Source of the DNA: DATKWS01 sp035529435
GTDB taxonomy: Bacteria > Krumholzibacteriota > Krumholzibacteriia > Krumholzibacteriales > Krumholzibacteriaceae
NCBI GenBank assembly: GCA_035529435.1
Contig: DATKWS010000194.1
Span: 1 to 13,354 of the forward strand
DNA: 13,354 bases
Direction of reading: 5' to 3'
Both the position numbers and the translations under genes were made by a program. The notes under the pieces were generated by a model. The model did no database searches, was not told the origin of the DNA, and saw only the letters and a list, made by a program, of their open reading frames with translations. Positions 1 to 7,439 of the stretch are shown piece by piece. The stretch's first letter is position 1, and every line of letters starts with the position of its first letter.

Positions 1-2075
1 GGGAGGAGGAATTTCTCCTGAGGTTCTGTCTGGGCAAGGCATATTTCTGGAATGGCGATTACCTGAACACCAATCTTATCCTCCAGGCCTGTCACCAGTA
101 CTATGCATCGGCGGACGATCCGCTGATGCTCGGCAACGTCCTCTACATGCTCGGTTATACCGCCTTTCAAAGATCCTTTTTCGATCAGGCCGATTCATTC
201 TACGTGAAGGCGATCGAGTGCTTCAGGGAGGCCGGGAGCAACGGCCAGCTCGCCGCCACATACCATATGATGGGGATACTCGCGTACAGGACCGGACGAT
301 ATTCACCGGCCGAGGATTGTCTCCGGCAGGCCCACAAGTATTTCAGGAAGGTCGATAACTGTATTGGAATAGCCGAATCGTATATCGCCGGCGGGCGCGT
401 GAAGATGTACCTCGGGGACCTGCCCGCTTCCTCTGAAATGATGAGGAAGGGCTACGAGATTTCCGAGAAAACCGGATACAGGCGTGGCATGGCCCTGGCC
501 GGGGAATTCCTCGGGGAGATCGGTTATCTCGGAGGCGACTACGATCAATCGCGGGCCTATCTCGTCGAGGCCGAGAAACTGGCGCTGGAGATGTCCCCCG
601 CCGGAGACGTCACCATGGAAGTCTGCAGGCGCCTCGGTGACCTGTACCTGGCCCTGGGAAAATTCGATGAGGCTTCGGTGGCGCTCGCCAGGGCATTGGA
701 GCTGTCCAAACAACTGAATGATGATCACGAACTGGGATGCGTTCTGAGAGCGCTTGCGCTGCTCGAGGCCGCGAGGGGCAGGAAGGAGTTCGCCCTGTCA
801 TATTTCGGCGAGGCCATTTCCACATTAAAGATCATCAAGGAATCATTCGAGCTCGCGAGAACGTACAAGGCGGCCGCGGAGGTCTATTCGCGGTGGGCAT
901 CGGAACCCGAAATGATAAAGGGCCGAAATGAGGAACTGCTCGACCTGGCCAGGACATCGGCGGCCGAAGCCGCCCACCTCTATGATTCTCTCGAGCTTTC
1001 GCAGGATGCCGCCGCCTGCGAGAAAATGGCGGCCCGGTTGCTCAGCGACAGGTACGGGGAACGGGCGCCGTCGAGACGCATCGGTGTGAAGTTCGATGAC
1101 CGCTGGTTGCATGAGGGGTTCCTCATCGCCAGATCGAACCACATGAAAGAAGTCGTCTCGAAGGCGGTCTCACTCGCTCCGAGCACTATCCCGGTTCTCG
1201 TTACGGGAGAAACGGGTACCGGCAAGGAAGTCGTCGCCCGGTTGATCCACAAGCTGAGCAGCCGTCCCACCGGGAAGTTCGTTGCCGTGAATTGCGCATC
1301 GGTTTCCGATACGGTGTTCGAGAGCGAGATTTTCGGGCACAGAAAGGGATCGTTCACGGGAGCCGACAGGGACCACGTCGGTTTGATAGAGCAGGCCTCC
1401 GGAGGAACTTTCTTCCTCGACGAGATATCCGAACTCACGATATCGCAGCAGGCGAAACTCCTCCGTGTCTTCCAGGAACACAAGATCAGAAGGGTCGGTG
1501 AGTCGAAGGAGCGCCGCATAGACATACGTCTCATATCCGCATCGAACCAGAATATCGAGAACCTCCTCCGCACGGGCAGGCTGAGAAAGGACTTCTATTA
1601 CAGGATCCTGACGGCATCGATAGAGCTGGAGCCCCTGAGAAGGAGGAATGACGATGTCGAGGCGTTGTTCCTGTATCATCTCGAGCGGGCGGGGTACGGC
1701 GGAAAGGTCGAGGAGGGCGTTCTTGAATTTCTGAAGAGTTACCACTGGCCCGGGAACGTCCGCCAGCTGATCAGCGTGGTCAGGGTGCTCTCTCTCATCG
1801 GCAAGGACAGCGGTATTATCCGTAAAATCGATCTTCCGCTAAAAATCAGGACCCATCATATCCTGGGGGAACACCACGGTACCGGCGCCGCGGCGAACAT
1901 TCTCAAGACACGCGAGATCCCCTCGATCGGGCTTGTCAGGGACAGGGAGGAGATCCGCCAGCTCATTATCTCGAGCCTGGTAAAGTGCAACGGGAACAAG
2001 TCATCCACCGCACGCGAGCTGGGCGTATCACGCAGCACCCTCTACAGGGCGCTGAAAAGTCTTGGTATCGATTAA
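1..2075 (+). CDS. TPR-containing sigma-54-dependent transcriptional activator (5'-truncated by window edge)
   Basis: This is an enhancer-binding activator that would use ATP hydrolysis to open sigma-54 RNA polymerase promoters. The frame is open from base 3 with no stop, so the start lies outside the window; the ATG at 126 is an internal Met. Numbered from that Met, residues 1-305 are helical TPR-like repeats. Residues 330-575 are the AAA+ domain: Walker A GETGTGKE (361-368), the sigma-54 contact loop GSFTGA (408-413, a variant of GAFTGA), Walker B FFLDE (429-433), the RLRKDFYYRI segment (485-494) and WPGNVRQL (541-548). Residues 605-649 form a Fis-type helix-turn-helix (NKSSTARELGVSRSTLYRAL). 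No receiver domain is visible, so sensing may go through the TPRs or an unseen N-terminal domain. No -24/-12 promoter was found in the flanking intergenic region, so its targets are unknown. The family call is firm; the specific role is not known. Confidence 0.95.
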   Translation, partial: EEEFLLRFCLGKAYFWNGDYLNTNLILQACHQYYASADDPLMLGNVLYMLGYTAFQRSFFDQADSFYVKAIECFREAGSNGQLAATYHMMGILAYRTGRYSPAEDCLRQAHKYFRKVDNCIGIAESYIAGGRVKMYLGDLPASSEMMRKGYEISEKTGYRRGMALAGEFLGEIGYLGGDYDQSRAYLVEAEKLALEMSPAGDVTMEVCRRLGDLYLALGKFDEASVALARALELSKQLNDDHELGCVLRALALLEAARGRKEFALSYFGEAISTLKIIKESFELARTYKAAAEVYSRWASEPEMIKGRNEELLDLARTSAAEAAHLYDSLELSQDAAACEKMAARLLSDRYGERAPSRRIGVKFDDRWLHEGFLIARSNHMKEVVSKAVSLAPSTIPVLVTGETGTGKEVVARLIHKLSSRPTGKFVAVNCASVSDTVFESEIFGHRKGSFTGADRDHVGLIEQASGGTFFLDEISELTISQQAKLLRVFQEHKIRRVGESKERRIDIRLISASNQNIENLLRTGRLRKDFYYRILTASIELEPLRRRNDDVEALFLYHLERAGYGGKVEEGVLEFLKSYHWPGNVRQLISVVRVLSLIGKDSGIIRKIDLPLKIRTHHILGEHHGTGAAANILKTREIPSIGLVRDREEIRQLIISSLVKCNGNKSSTARELGVSRSTLYRALKSLGID

Positions 2076-2088
2076 TACCCGGGTGAAA

Positions 2089-2108
2089 TTGTCAACAATT
2101 GTTTACAA
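2089..2108. promoter_or_regulatory. 20-bp near-perfect palindrome, candidate operator
   Basis: TTGTCAACAATTGTTTACAA pairs in 9 of 10 positions around a perfect AACAATTGTT core (2094-2103). It lies 13 bp after the regulator's stop codon and 32 bp upstream of the -35 box of the protease promoter. The symmetry is typical of a dimeric repressor or activator site. It is too AT-rich, and has no loop, to be a convincing terminator. The binding protein is unknown. Confidence 0.45.
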
Positions 2109-2140
2109 AAAATCATTGTAAGGTATTGAAAAAAATTATC

Positions 2141-2170
2141 TTGACAGTTGGACCGGCGATTCCGTACTAT
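2141..2170 (+). promoter_or_regulatory. sigma-70-type promoter for the lipoprotein protease
   Basis: A perfect -35 hexamer TTGACA (2141-2146) is followed by 18 bp and TACTAT (2165-2170, 4 of 6 to TATAAT). Transcription would start near 2177, giving a leader of about 50 nt before the ATG at 2228. Confidence 0.6.
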
Positions 2171-2227
2171 CTTTCTACTTCCCGTATTAAATAATTCCAT
2201 TTCCCACCTTCAATCCAGGAGGGCTTG

Positions 2228-3334
2228 ATGAAGCTGCTCTCACGCGTACGCGCGAATTGGGTTGCGGGGCTCGTTTTGCTCGTGGCATTCGGTCTTCTTG
2301 CCGGATGCTCCGATATGAGCGACAATCCCGGTGCTCCGAATGAAGTGGAGCAGGGATTGATTCGACTCAGCAAAGCCGATCCCCGCATACAGAGCGTAAT
2401 GGCCGTTCAGGATCAGTACACACGGAGCCTGATGTCCGATCCGCTGGTCGCTGGAACAGCCACCGGCCTTACCGACGGCGGGAATCCCGCGATCATCGTT
2501 TATCTGGAATCGAGCCAGGGCGGCAAGAACGTCCCGGCGGAGATCGAGGGAATTCCGGTGAAGAAGGTCGTTTCGGGAAGACTCACGATGAAGAAGGGCG
2601 GTTCGACATCGGGACATACCGCCCGTTATCCGCGGCCGATTTCTCTCGGCGTGTCCGGCGGCAACAGTAAGGATTTCGCATATCCGTACTGCTGCAGTGG
2701 AACGCTGGGCGCGCTCGTGGCAGATGGTTCCGGCACCAAGTTCATTCTGAGCAACAAACACGTGTTCGCGGGTGACCAGGCCGCCAGCACAAATGATCCC
2801 GATGTCTCCGAGGTCGGCCAGGAGATCGACCAGCCCGGTCTCATCGAGGTGAACTGTCAGGATATCCCCGCCGACTACGTGGCGTACCTTTCCACGTGGT
2901 GCGAAGACGGCTACAACGTCGATTGCGCTCTCGCCGAGATCATCCCCGGCATGGTCGATCCGGAAGGATCGATCCTCGAGATCGGCGTGATTTCCTCCGA
3001 GACGATGGAAGCCTACGTCGGGCTCGAGGTGAAGAAGAGCGGTCGTACGACGGGGCTGACCAGGGGGACCGTGAGCGCCATCAACGGAAACTTCAATGTC
3101 TACGGCGAGGACGAGTGCGGCGGAAACCAGACAATCGAGTATTTCACCGGACAGATCGTCGTGTCGGCCAGGAAGTTCCTGCTGGGCGGCGATTCGGGAT
3201 CTCTGCTCGTCGAGGATGTCGATGTGTATCCGCGCGCGGTCGGTTTGCTCTTTGCCGGCAGCAACACGACGGGTATCGCCAATCCGATCGACGACGTGCT
3301 CGGCTACTTCGGTGTATACATGGTCGGTAACTAG
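2228..3334 (+). CDS. trypsin-fold serine protease lipoprotein
   Basis: This is a predicted membrane-anchored, exported endopeptidase of 368 aa. The N-terminus has a basic start, a hydrophobic core and a lipobox LAGC with Cys27 as the acylation site. A chymotrypsin-fold catalytic triad is visible: His178 in SNKHVFA, Asp232 in NVDCALAEI, and Ser323 in GGDSGSLL. The segment KSGRTTGLTRGTV (about 270-282) precedes the serine, as is common in bacterial trypsin-like peptidases. There is no PDZ domain, so it is not a standard HtrA/DegP. Residues 30-140 form a linker or small N-terminal domain that could be a propeptide; this is inference. The ATG at 2228 is chosen over the in-frame TTG at 2225 because AGGAGGG (2217-2223) is 4 nt upstream of the ATG and would nearly abut the TTG. 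Its own promoter precedes it and a hairpin follows. Substrate unknown. Confidence 0.88.
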   Translation: MKLLSRVRANWVAGLVLLVAFGLLAGCSDMSDNPGAPNEVEQGLIRLSKADPRIQSVMAVQDQYTRSLMSDPLVAGTATGLTDGGNPAIIVYLESSQGGKNVPAEIEGIPVKKVVSGRLTMKKGGSTSGHTARYPRPISLGVSGGNSKDFAYPYCCSGTLGALVADGSGTKFILSNKHVFAGDQAASTNDPDVSEVGQEIDQPGLIEVNCQDIPADYVAYLSTWCEDGYNVDCALAEIIPGMVDPEGSILEIGVISSETMEAYVGLEVKKSGRTTGLTRGTVSAINGNFNVYGEDECGGNQTIEYFTGQIVVSARKFLLGGDSGSLLVEDVDVYPRAVGLLFAGSNTTGIANPIDDVLGYFGVYMVGN

Positions 3335-3371
3335 GAATCCGTAGTCCCGCGAGGGATTATGGGGTTATGAT

Positions 3372-3413
3372 GTGCAACGTCCGCCACCGCCCGAAGCGGG
3401 GCGGACGTTGCAT
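3372..3413. terminator. bidirectional hairpin terminator between convergent genes
   Basis: A perfect 13-bp stem (3373-3385 with 3400-3412) continues, after one bulged A, with four more pairs (3387-3390 with 3396-3399) around a 5-nt loop. It lies 38 bp after the protease stop and 13 bp beyond the stop of the opposing gene. The U-tract is short on both sides (only TTT on the + strand), so termination may be partly Rho-dependent. Confidence 0.7.
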
Positions 3414-3425
3414 TTAGGAACCGGG

Positions 3426-4982
3426 TTACCAGAGGACGTCGAAATCCTTGAAATATTCGTTCAGTTTCCTGCGTTCGACGAGGTTGATCTCCTCGGTCCA
3501 GAGGTCCACCGGATTGCGGTCGTCGGTGAGTGCCGGTACGCCGTCGGTGTCGGGCACGAATCTGTTGTTCCAGGCGTGGGTCCGGTCGTATTCGGCGCTG
3601 AATCTCGACTCGGGTGTCGGTAGTTCGCCGTCGATATCGAGGGAGCGGTTCGATGCGAGCAGAATGACATTCCCCAGCTTGTTGGGCGGCTCGACAATCG
3701 GCAGCGCCAGTACGTCCGTGAAATGTTCCTTTAACGTCGCGGCCAGCGATCGTACGATCGTGCTTTTCCAGCCTATCGTTTGCAGGTTTACGGCGAGTAC
3801 GCCGCCGTCGCGGAGGCGCGAGGAAACAAGCCCGAAGGCTTCCCTAGTGACGAGGTGAAATGGTATCGATCCACTACCGAACGCATCCAGTATAATAATG
3901 TCGTACCTGTTCTCCGTCGTTCGGAGAAAATGCCGGCCATCCATCGTGTAGATATCGGCATCCCCCGGCTCGAGCCCGAAATATTCCGCGGCGAAGCGAA
4001 CAACCACGGGATCTATCTCGACCGCGTCGACATGCCATCCTGCTCCGGTGAAATGCTTTGCCGCCGATCCTCCACCGAGGCCCACGAGCAGCGCCTCTCC
4101 GGGGTCGCCGCTCGTGAAACGGGCGATATCGAGAACGTTCACGTACGGGAACAGGGTCTCACCGGTCGAGATATCAGTAAACGTATGTATGGCGCCGTCG
4201 ATCAGCAGGAATCGTGCACCGCGGTAGTCTATTACCTTGATCTGGGCGTACGGGCTCTGCTCCTCGGCGATGACGGAACCGTTTTCGGGTGCGGGTGCAG
4301 GAGTGACGCGGATGAACGGCGCGGCTGCGGCACAAGCGATAAACACGGCTGACAGGGCGGCCGTGCGCGCCGACCTTCTTTTTTCCATCGCCGCCGAGAA
4401 GGCGGCGGCAATCAGGAGGATCGCACCGACGGCGACCGTGAGGCGTGAGATGCCGGCATGGGGAATCAGGATGAATCCGGTCAGCAGTGCCGCCGCGACG
4501 CCGGCCACGGTGGAGACCGAGTACAGATTTCCGGCCGAGCGTCCCACCTCGCCCAGCGTGGCGGTCCTCAGCTTGATGGCGTAGGGGCTGACCATGCCGA
4601 GAGCGGTCAGGGGCGGAAAGAAAAGGATGAATGCCGCGATAATGACGGCCGGCCGCAGTCCCAGCGGCTCCGATATCCACAGGACGGGACGCTGTAACAC
4701 GGGGATGAATATCAGCCACGCACCCGCCACCGCCAGGATCAGCCCAAGCCTCGTCGGGGACGCATCTCTGTCCGCCAGCCTTCCGCCGACCGCGTACCCG
4801 ACGGCGAGGGCGGAGAGTGTCACGGTGATCAGCGCGGACCAGAGAAACAGGCTTACGCCGTAAAAGGGTCCGAGTATACGGGTTCCCAGTATTTCCACCG
4901 CGAGGACGGATGCGCCGCTCAGCGAGACGATGACATAGAGATACCAGTGATTTTCTCGGACTCCATGAGTGTTCTCTCCCAT
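3426..4982 (-). CDS. integral membrane protein fused to a spermidine-synthase-like domain
   Basis: The 518-aa protein has two halves. Residues 13-223 contain about seven hydrophobic helices and start with GASVLAVEILGTRILGPFYG, the hallmark of 'fused MFS/spermidine synthase' proteins. Residues 235-500 form a Rossmann methyltransferase-like aminopropyltransferase domain: nucleotide-binding loop LLVGLGGGSAAKHF (298-311), acidic post-loop VEIDP (321-325), YDIIILDAFGSGSIPFHL (360-377) and TDDRNPVD (486-493). The usual spermidine-synthase D-x-x-D-P-x-G substrate motif is replaced by LDAFGSGSIP, so genuine spermidine synthesis is doubtful; the true substrate of this family is not established. The ATG at 4982 has AAAGGAG 4-8 nt upstream on its strand. 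A near-consensus promoter lies about 55 nt before the start, showing independent transcription from the upstream fbp gene. The family call is firm, the reaction is not. Confidence 0.88.
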   Translation of the reverse strand: MGENTHGVRENHWYLYVIVSLSGASVLAVEILGTRILGPFYGVSLFLWSALITVTLSALAVGYAVGGRLADRDASPTRLGLILAVAGAWLIFIPVLQRPVLWISEPLGLRPAVIIAAFILFFPPLTALGMVSPYAIKLRTATLGEVGRSAGNLYSVSTVAGVAAALLTGFILIPHAGISRLTVAVGAILLIAAAFSAAMEKRRSARTAALSAVFIACAAAAPFIRVTPAPAPENGSVIAEEQSPYAQIKVIDYRGARFLLIDGAIHTFTDISTGETLFPYVNVLDIARFTSGDPGEALLVGLGGGSAAKHFTGAGWHVDAVEIDPVVVRFAAEYFGLEPGDADIYTMDGRHFLRTTENRYDIIILDAFGSGSIPFHLVTREAFGLVSSRLRDGGVLAVNLQTIGWKSTIVRSLAATLKEHFTDVLALPIVEPPNKLGNVILLASNRSLDIDGELPTPESRFSAEYDRTHAWNNRFVPDTDGVPALTDDRNPVDLWTEEINLVERRKLNEYFKDFDVLW

Positions 4983-5044
4983 GGTACTCCTTTCGTATGG
5001 CGGGAAGGTAAGCCGGATGGAGAGCCGTTCGGGTTGATTGCGAT

Positions 5045-5073
5045 AGTATAAAGCGTCGCCGGGATTATGTCAA
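5045..5073 (-). promoter_or_regulatory. near-consensus sigma-70-type promoter for the spermidine-synthase-like gene
   Basis: Read on the minus strand: TTGACA (5073-5068), a 17-bp spacer, then TATACT (5050-5045, 5 of 6 to TATAAT). Transcription would start near 5038, giving a leader of about 55 nt before the ATG at 4982. This is the best match to a housekeeping promoter in the window. Confidence 0.75.
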
Positions 5074-5116
5074 GACGGCCCGGCCCGGTGGTTCGTCCCG
5101 TTACGCATGCCGTGGC

Positions 5117-5157
5117 GGGGACATCGTCGGGGCGCCGGATTGTTGCGGCATGTCCCC
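5117..5157 (-). terminator. possible weak hairpin downstream of fbp
   Basis: GGGGACAT (5117-5124) and ATGTCCCC (5150-5157) form an 8-bp inverted repeat with a 25-nt GC-rich loop, 55 bp past the fbp stop. There is no T-tract, so it is a candidate structure only. A loop-free 12-bp palindrome, GCCCCCGGGGGC, lies at 5199-5210 next to the fbp stop. Nothing else recognisable is in 5074-5211. Confidence 0.3.
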
Positions 5158-5211
5158 CGTGTTACCGTGCACCATCTATTGAGCGTATGAACCCGCCCGC
5201 CCCCGGGGGCA

Positions 5212-6207
5212 CTATCCCCTCTCCCGCAACCGCGTCCGGATGCTCTCGACCAGTGACCGGGAGCCGACATAGAGGGCGGTCCGTTGGTGCGGGGATGCGG
5301 GTGTGATCTCGAGGATTTCGTTCCCCTCCTCGTCGATCGCCGTTCCTTCCGCTTCCCTGGCGATAAAGGCGGCGACGTTCGCCTCGTAGAGGAGGCGCAG
5401 TTTCCCCTTGGGACGGTTCTTTTCCGGCTCGGGATGATTGACGATCGCCGGGTACATGAACATGCCGCCGTTCGAGAGGAGGCGATGGAAGTCGCCCGCC
5501 AGCGCCCCCATGTAACGGAAAGCGTATTTCTGCTCATGCTCCTCGATCCAGCTCTGGACCTTCCCGGAGAAGGTCTTGCGATTGGAGGCGTTGAAGGAGA
5601 GCTCCCATCCCTTGGGATTCTCGGGAATGATCAGCCGCTCCGAATTCTCGGGAATGACATACGTCATCGTTTCGTCGAGGTGGAAGCGGAAGACACCGGT
5701 ATCGGCGAGGGCGAGGGTGAAGACACCGTTCGGTATGAGAAAGATTCCCGCCGCGCGCAGTTCGGATCCCTTTCGCAGGTGCCCGTCCTCGGGTCCCTCG
5801 AGGTTCCGCTTGGCGATCGCGAACATGAAACCGACGGACAGGTTGTGCTTGACGTTGCTCGATCCGTCGAGAGGATCGAAATAGAAGAAGTATCGGCCCC
5901 CGTCCTCGTTGAGCGGGACCGGATCGGTCTCCTCCTCCGTGACGGCGCAGATCACCTGGTTCGAACGCCGAAGGTAGTGGAGGACGATCGCGTTGGCGAT
6001 GTCGTCCATCTCCAGCACGCTCTCGCCCTGGACATTCGTGAATCCCGCCTCGCACATCAGGTACTTGAGCGAACCCGTCTGGTAGAAGTACTGGATATAC
6101 TTGGCGGCGGTCTGAACCGCCTCGAGAAGCACGAGGAAATTGTAGCTCCGCTCGTGGTATTCCTGGTGGTGGAGCATGAAATCCATGAAGCTCTGTTCCA
6201 GTTTCAT
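5212..6207 (-). CDS. fbp: fructose-1,6-bisphosphatase class I
   Basis: This enzyme hydrolyses fructose 1,6-bisphosphate to fructose 6-phosphate and phosphate, the committed gluconeogenic step, in the cytoplasm. Family signatures appear in order (numbered from the Met at 6207): NVQGES (58-63), acidic EEE (91-93), the metal-site motif FDPLDGSSN (110-118), RYMGALAGDFHR (231-242), GKLRLLYEAN (268-277) and the PHQR segment (306-309). All the expected metal and phosphate motifs are present. The start at 6207 gives 331 aa, the usual family length (about 332), and has GGAGAGGA about 7 nt upstream. An alternative ATG at 6249 adds 14 residues but lacks a clear Shine-Dalgarno. The most distal in-frame ATG at 6369 lies upstream of the predicted promoter and is very unlikely. 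It is transcribed alone, divergently from the DUF6600 gene. Confidence 0.95.
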   Translation of the reverse strand: MKLEQSFMDFMLHHQEYHERSYNFLVLLEAVQTAAKYIQYFYQTGSLKYLMCEAGFTNVQGESVLEMDDIANAIVLHYLRRSNQVICAVTEEETDPVPLNEDGGRYFFYFDPLDGSSNVKHNLSVGFMFAIAKRNLEGPEDGHLRKGSELRAAGIFLIPNGVFTLALADTGVFRFHLDETMTYVIPENSERLIIPENPKGWELSFNASNRKTFSGKVQSWIEEHEQKYAFRYMGALAGDFHRLLSNGGMFMYPAIVNHPEPEKNRPKGKLRLLYEANVAAFIAREAEGTAIDEEGNEILEITPASPHQRTALYVGSRSLVESIRTRLRERG

Positions 6208-6305
6208 CGTCTGGTCCTCTCCGTATTGGAGGAATTCGGATATATCCATCCCGGGCGAGGATGGAGCGCCGCCGCACAGCTCTCGTAACCGCCCGATTGC
6301 AAAGA

Positions 6306-6334
6306 TATATAGCAGGTTCCGGAGCGCGTGACAA
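6306..6334 (-). promoter_or_regulatory. extended -10 promoter for fbp
   Basis: On the minus strand: TTGTCA (6334-6329, 5 of 6), a 17-bp spacer ending in TGC, then TATATA (6311-6306). The TGn just before the -10 box matches an extended -10 element. The predicted start near 6299 lies inside the longest possible fbp frame, which supports initiation at 6249 or 6207. Confidence 0.6.
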
Positions 6335-6339
6335 GCTGC

Positions 6340-6368
6340 TTGATACTTCAGGCGGCAAACCGTATACA
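6340..6368 (+). promoter_or_regulatory. sigma-70-type promoter for the DUF6600 gene
   Basis: TTGATA (6340-6345, 5 of 6), 17 bp, then TATACA (6363-6368, 4 of 6). The leader would be about 67 nt. Its -35 box sits only 5 bp from the -35 box of the divergent fbp promoter. Confidence 0.5.
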
Positions 6369-6441
6369 TGAATAAATATCAGCAAGGTCTTCGCCGATAC
6401 GGCGTTTACTTTAATAGGAAGAGGAAAAAAGGAGGTCGGTC

Positions 6442-7335
6442 ATGCCAGCTAAGCGAGCGCACGGTTTGTCGAAGAGAATATGCCTCGTGCTGATCGCATC
6501 GGTAGCATCGGTTCTGGTGTGCAGCACGGGGGGTGCATCTACGCTGTACCGGTCACCCGGCAACGGTCCGGTGGTTGTCGACGACGTTCAATACCTGTCG
6601 GGCTACGGGGAATGGCTGGATGTTCCACCTTACGGGATGGCGTGGAGGCCCTATGTCGTTTCGGGTTGGGAACCGTTTTACTACGGCCACTGGGTCTGGA
6701 CGAGTGACGGATGGGCATGGGTTTCCTACGAGCCATACGGGTGGCTGGTGTTCCACTACGGGTACTGGGGATTCCATCCGGGTATCGGTTGGTATTGGGT
6801 GCCGGGAGATACGTGGTGGCCGGCGAGGGTTCAGTGGTACACCTTCGGTAACTACGCGGCGTGGGCGCCTATTCCGCCGCAGGGCGTCGTGTGGCACGAT
6901 CCTTGGGATCCATACGATTACAACGTCTGGATCGTGATCGATATCGATAATTTCACCAGGGAAGATGTAGGCCGGCACAGGATCGTGAGGCCGATATCCC
7001 GGGAGATAGTCAATCGCCAGACGGTCGTCAAACGTTCCCCCGATATCAGGAACGTCGAGCAAGTAACGAGGAAAAAAGTGCCCGTCGTGAAGGTTCGCGA
7101 GCGAACGGTCAACGTCCGTACTCGCACGCCTGCAACACCGCCGGCCTCCGTCAGGGCCGATGAGCCGAAGCTGAAAAGGATGGTCCTGCCGCAAGCCGAA
7201 AGACGCAAGGTCGAGAAACGGGCGGCCAAGGTCAAGCGCGAGGTGCTCGTTCCTCGGAAGAGTGCCGCCGGGCAGCCGAAGAAATCAACGGAGGCGAAGC
7301 CCGATACGCCGAAAAGAAAAGTCAAGTCAAAGTAG
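6442..7335 (+). CDS. DUF6600-type exported Trp/Tyr-rich protein with basic tail
   Basis: This 297-aa predicted secreted or periplasmic protein has unknown function. Residues 1-33 look like a Sec signal peptide (KR, then CLVLIASVASVLVCSTGGA, cleavage probably after GGA). Residues 50-155 carry the DUF6600 pattern of repeated aromatic units such as YGEWLDVPPYG, YGHWVWTSDGWAW, YGYWGFHPGIGWYWVPG and WAPIPP; about 18 tryptophans fall within residues 59-163. Residues 175-297 are low-complexity and very basic (Arg/Lys, Pro, Val), ending in KRKVKSK, and are probably disordered. That tail could bind nucleic acid, polyanionic polysaccharide or LPS; this is inference. Translation start is well supported by AAAAAAGGAGGT (6425-6436). 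No terminator is obvious after the stop. Confidence 0.82.
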   Translation: MPAKRAHGLSKRICLVLIASVASVLVCSTGGASTLYRSPGNGPVVVDDVQYLSGYGEWLDVPPYGMAWRPYVVSGWEPFYYGHWVWTSDGWAWVSYEPYGWLVFHYGYWGFHPGIGWYWVPGDTWWPARVQWYTFGNYAAWAPIPPQGVVWHDPWDPYDYNVWIVIDIDNFTREDVGRHRIVRPISREIVNRQTVVKRSPDIRNVEQVTRKKVPVVKVRERTVNVRTRTPATPPASVRADEPKLKRMVLPQAERRKVEKRAAKVKREVLVPRKSAAGQPKKSTEAKPDTPKRKVKSK

Positions 7336-7439
7336 TTTACAACGGGCTTTCGAGGCGAGTTTTATCGCTGCCTGGGAGGGGTCCGCCTGGTCGCCACTGG
7401 GATCGGGGATGGACAATTGGGTGGAGGCAGGGTCTGTTT
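7336..7439. other. non-coding gap with no recognisable element
   Basis: Between the DUF6600 stop and the relic sorting tail I see no gene, promoter or terminator. The frame of the downstream relic stays open through this stretch, but the translation has no recognisable domain, so it may be decayed coding sequence. Confidence 0.4.

Noticed and set aside
2076..2227. Sigma-54 (-24/-12) promoter next to the activator gene
   Set aside because: I looked for GG-N10-GC spacing and found only mismatched candidates; a TTGACA-type promoter explains the gene better.
5067..5306. Small plus-strand gene between fbp and the spermidine-synthase-like gene
   Set aside because: Arg/Pro/Gly-rich translation, no ribosome site, and it overlaps the opposing promoter and the fbp 3' end.
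5284..6288. Plus-strand open frame of 334 codons opposite fbp
   Set aside because: It is antisense to a fully recognisable fructose-bisphosphatase, has no domain and no ribosome site; GC-biased codons keep it open.
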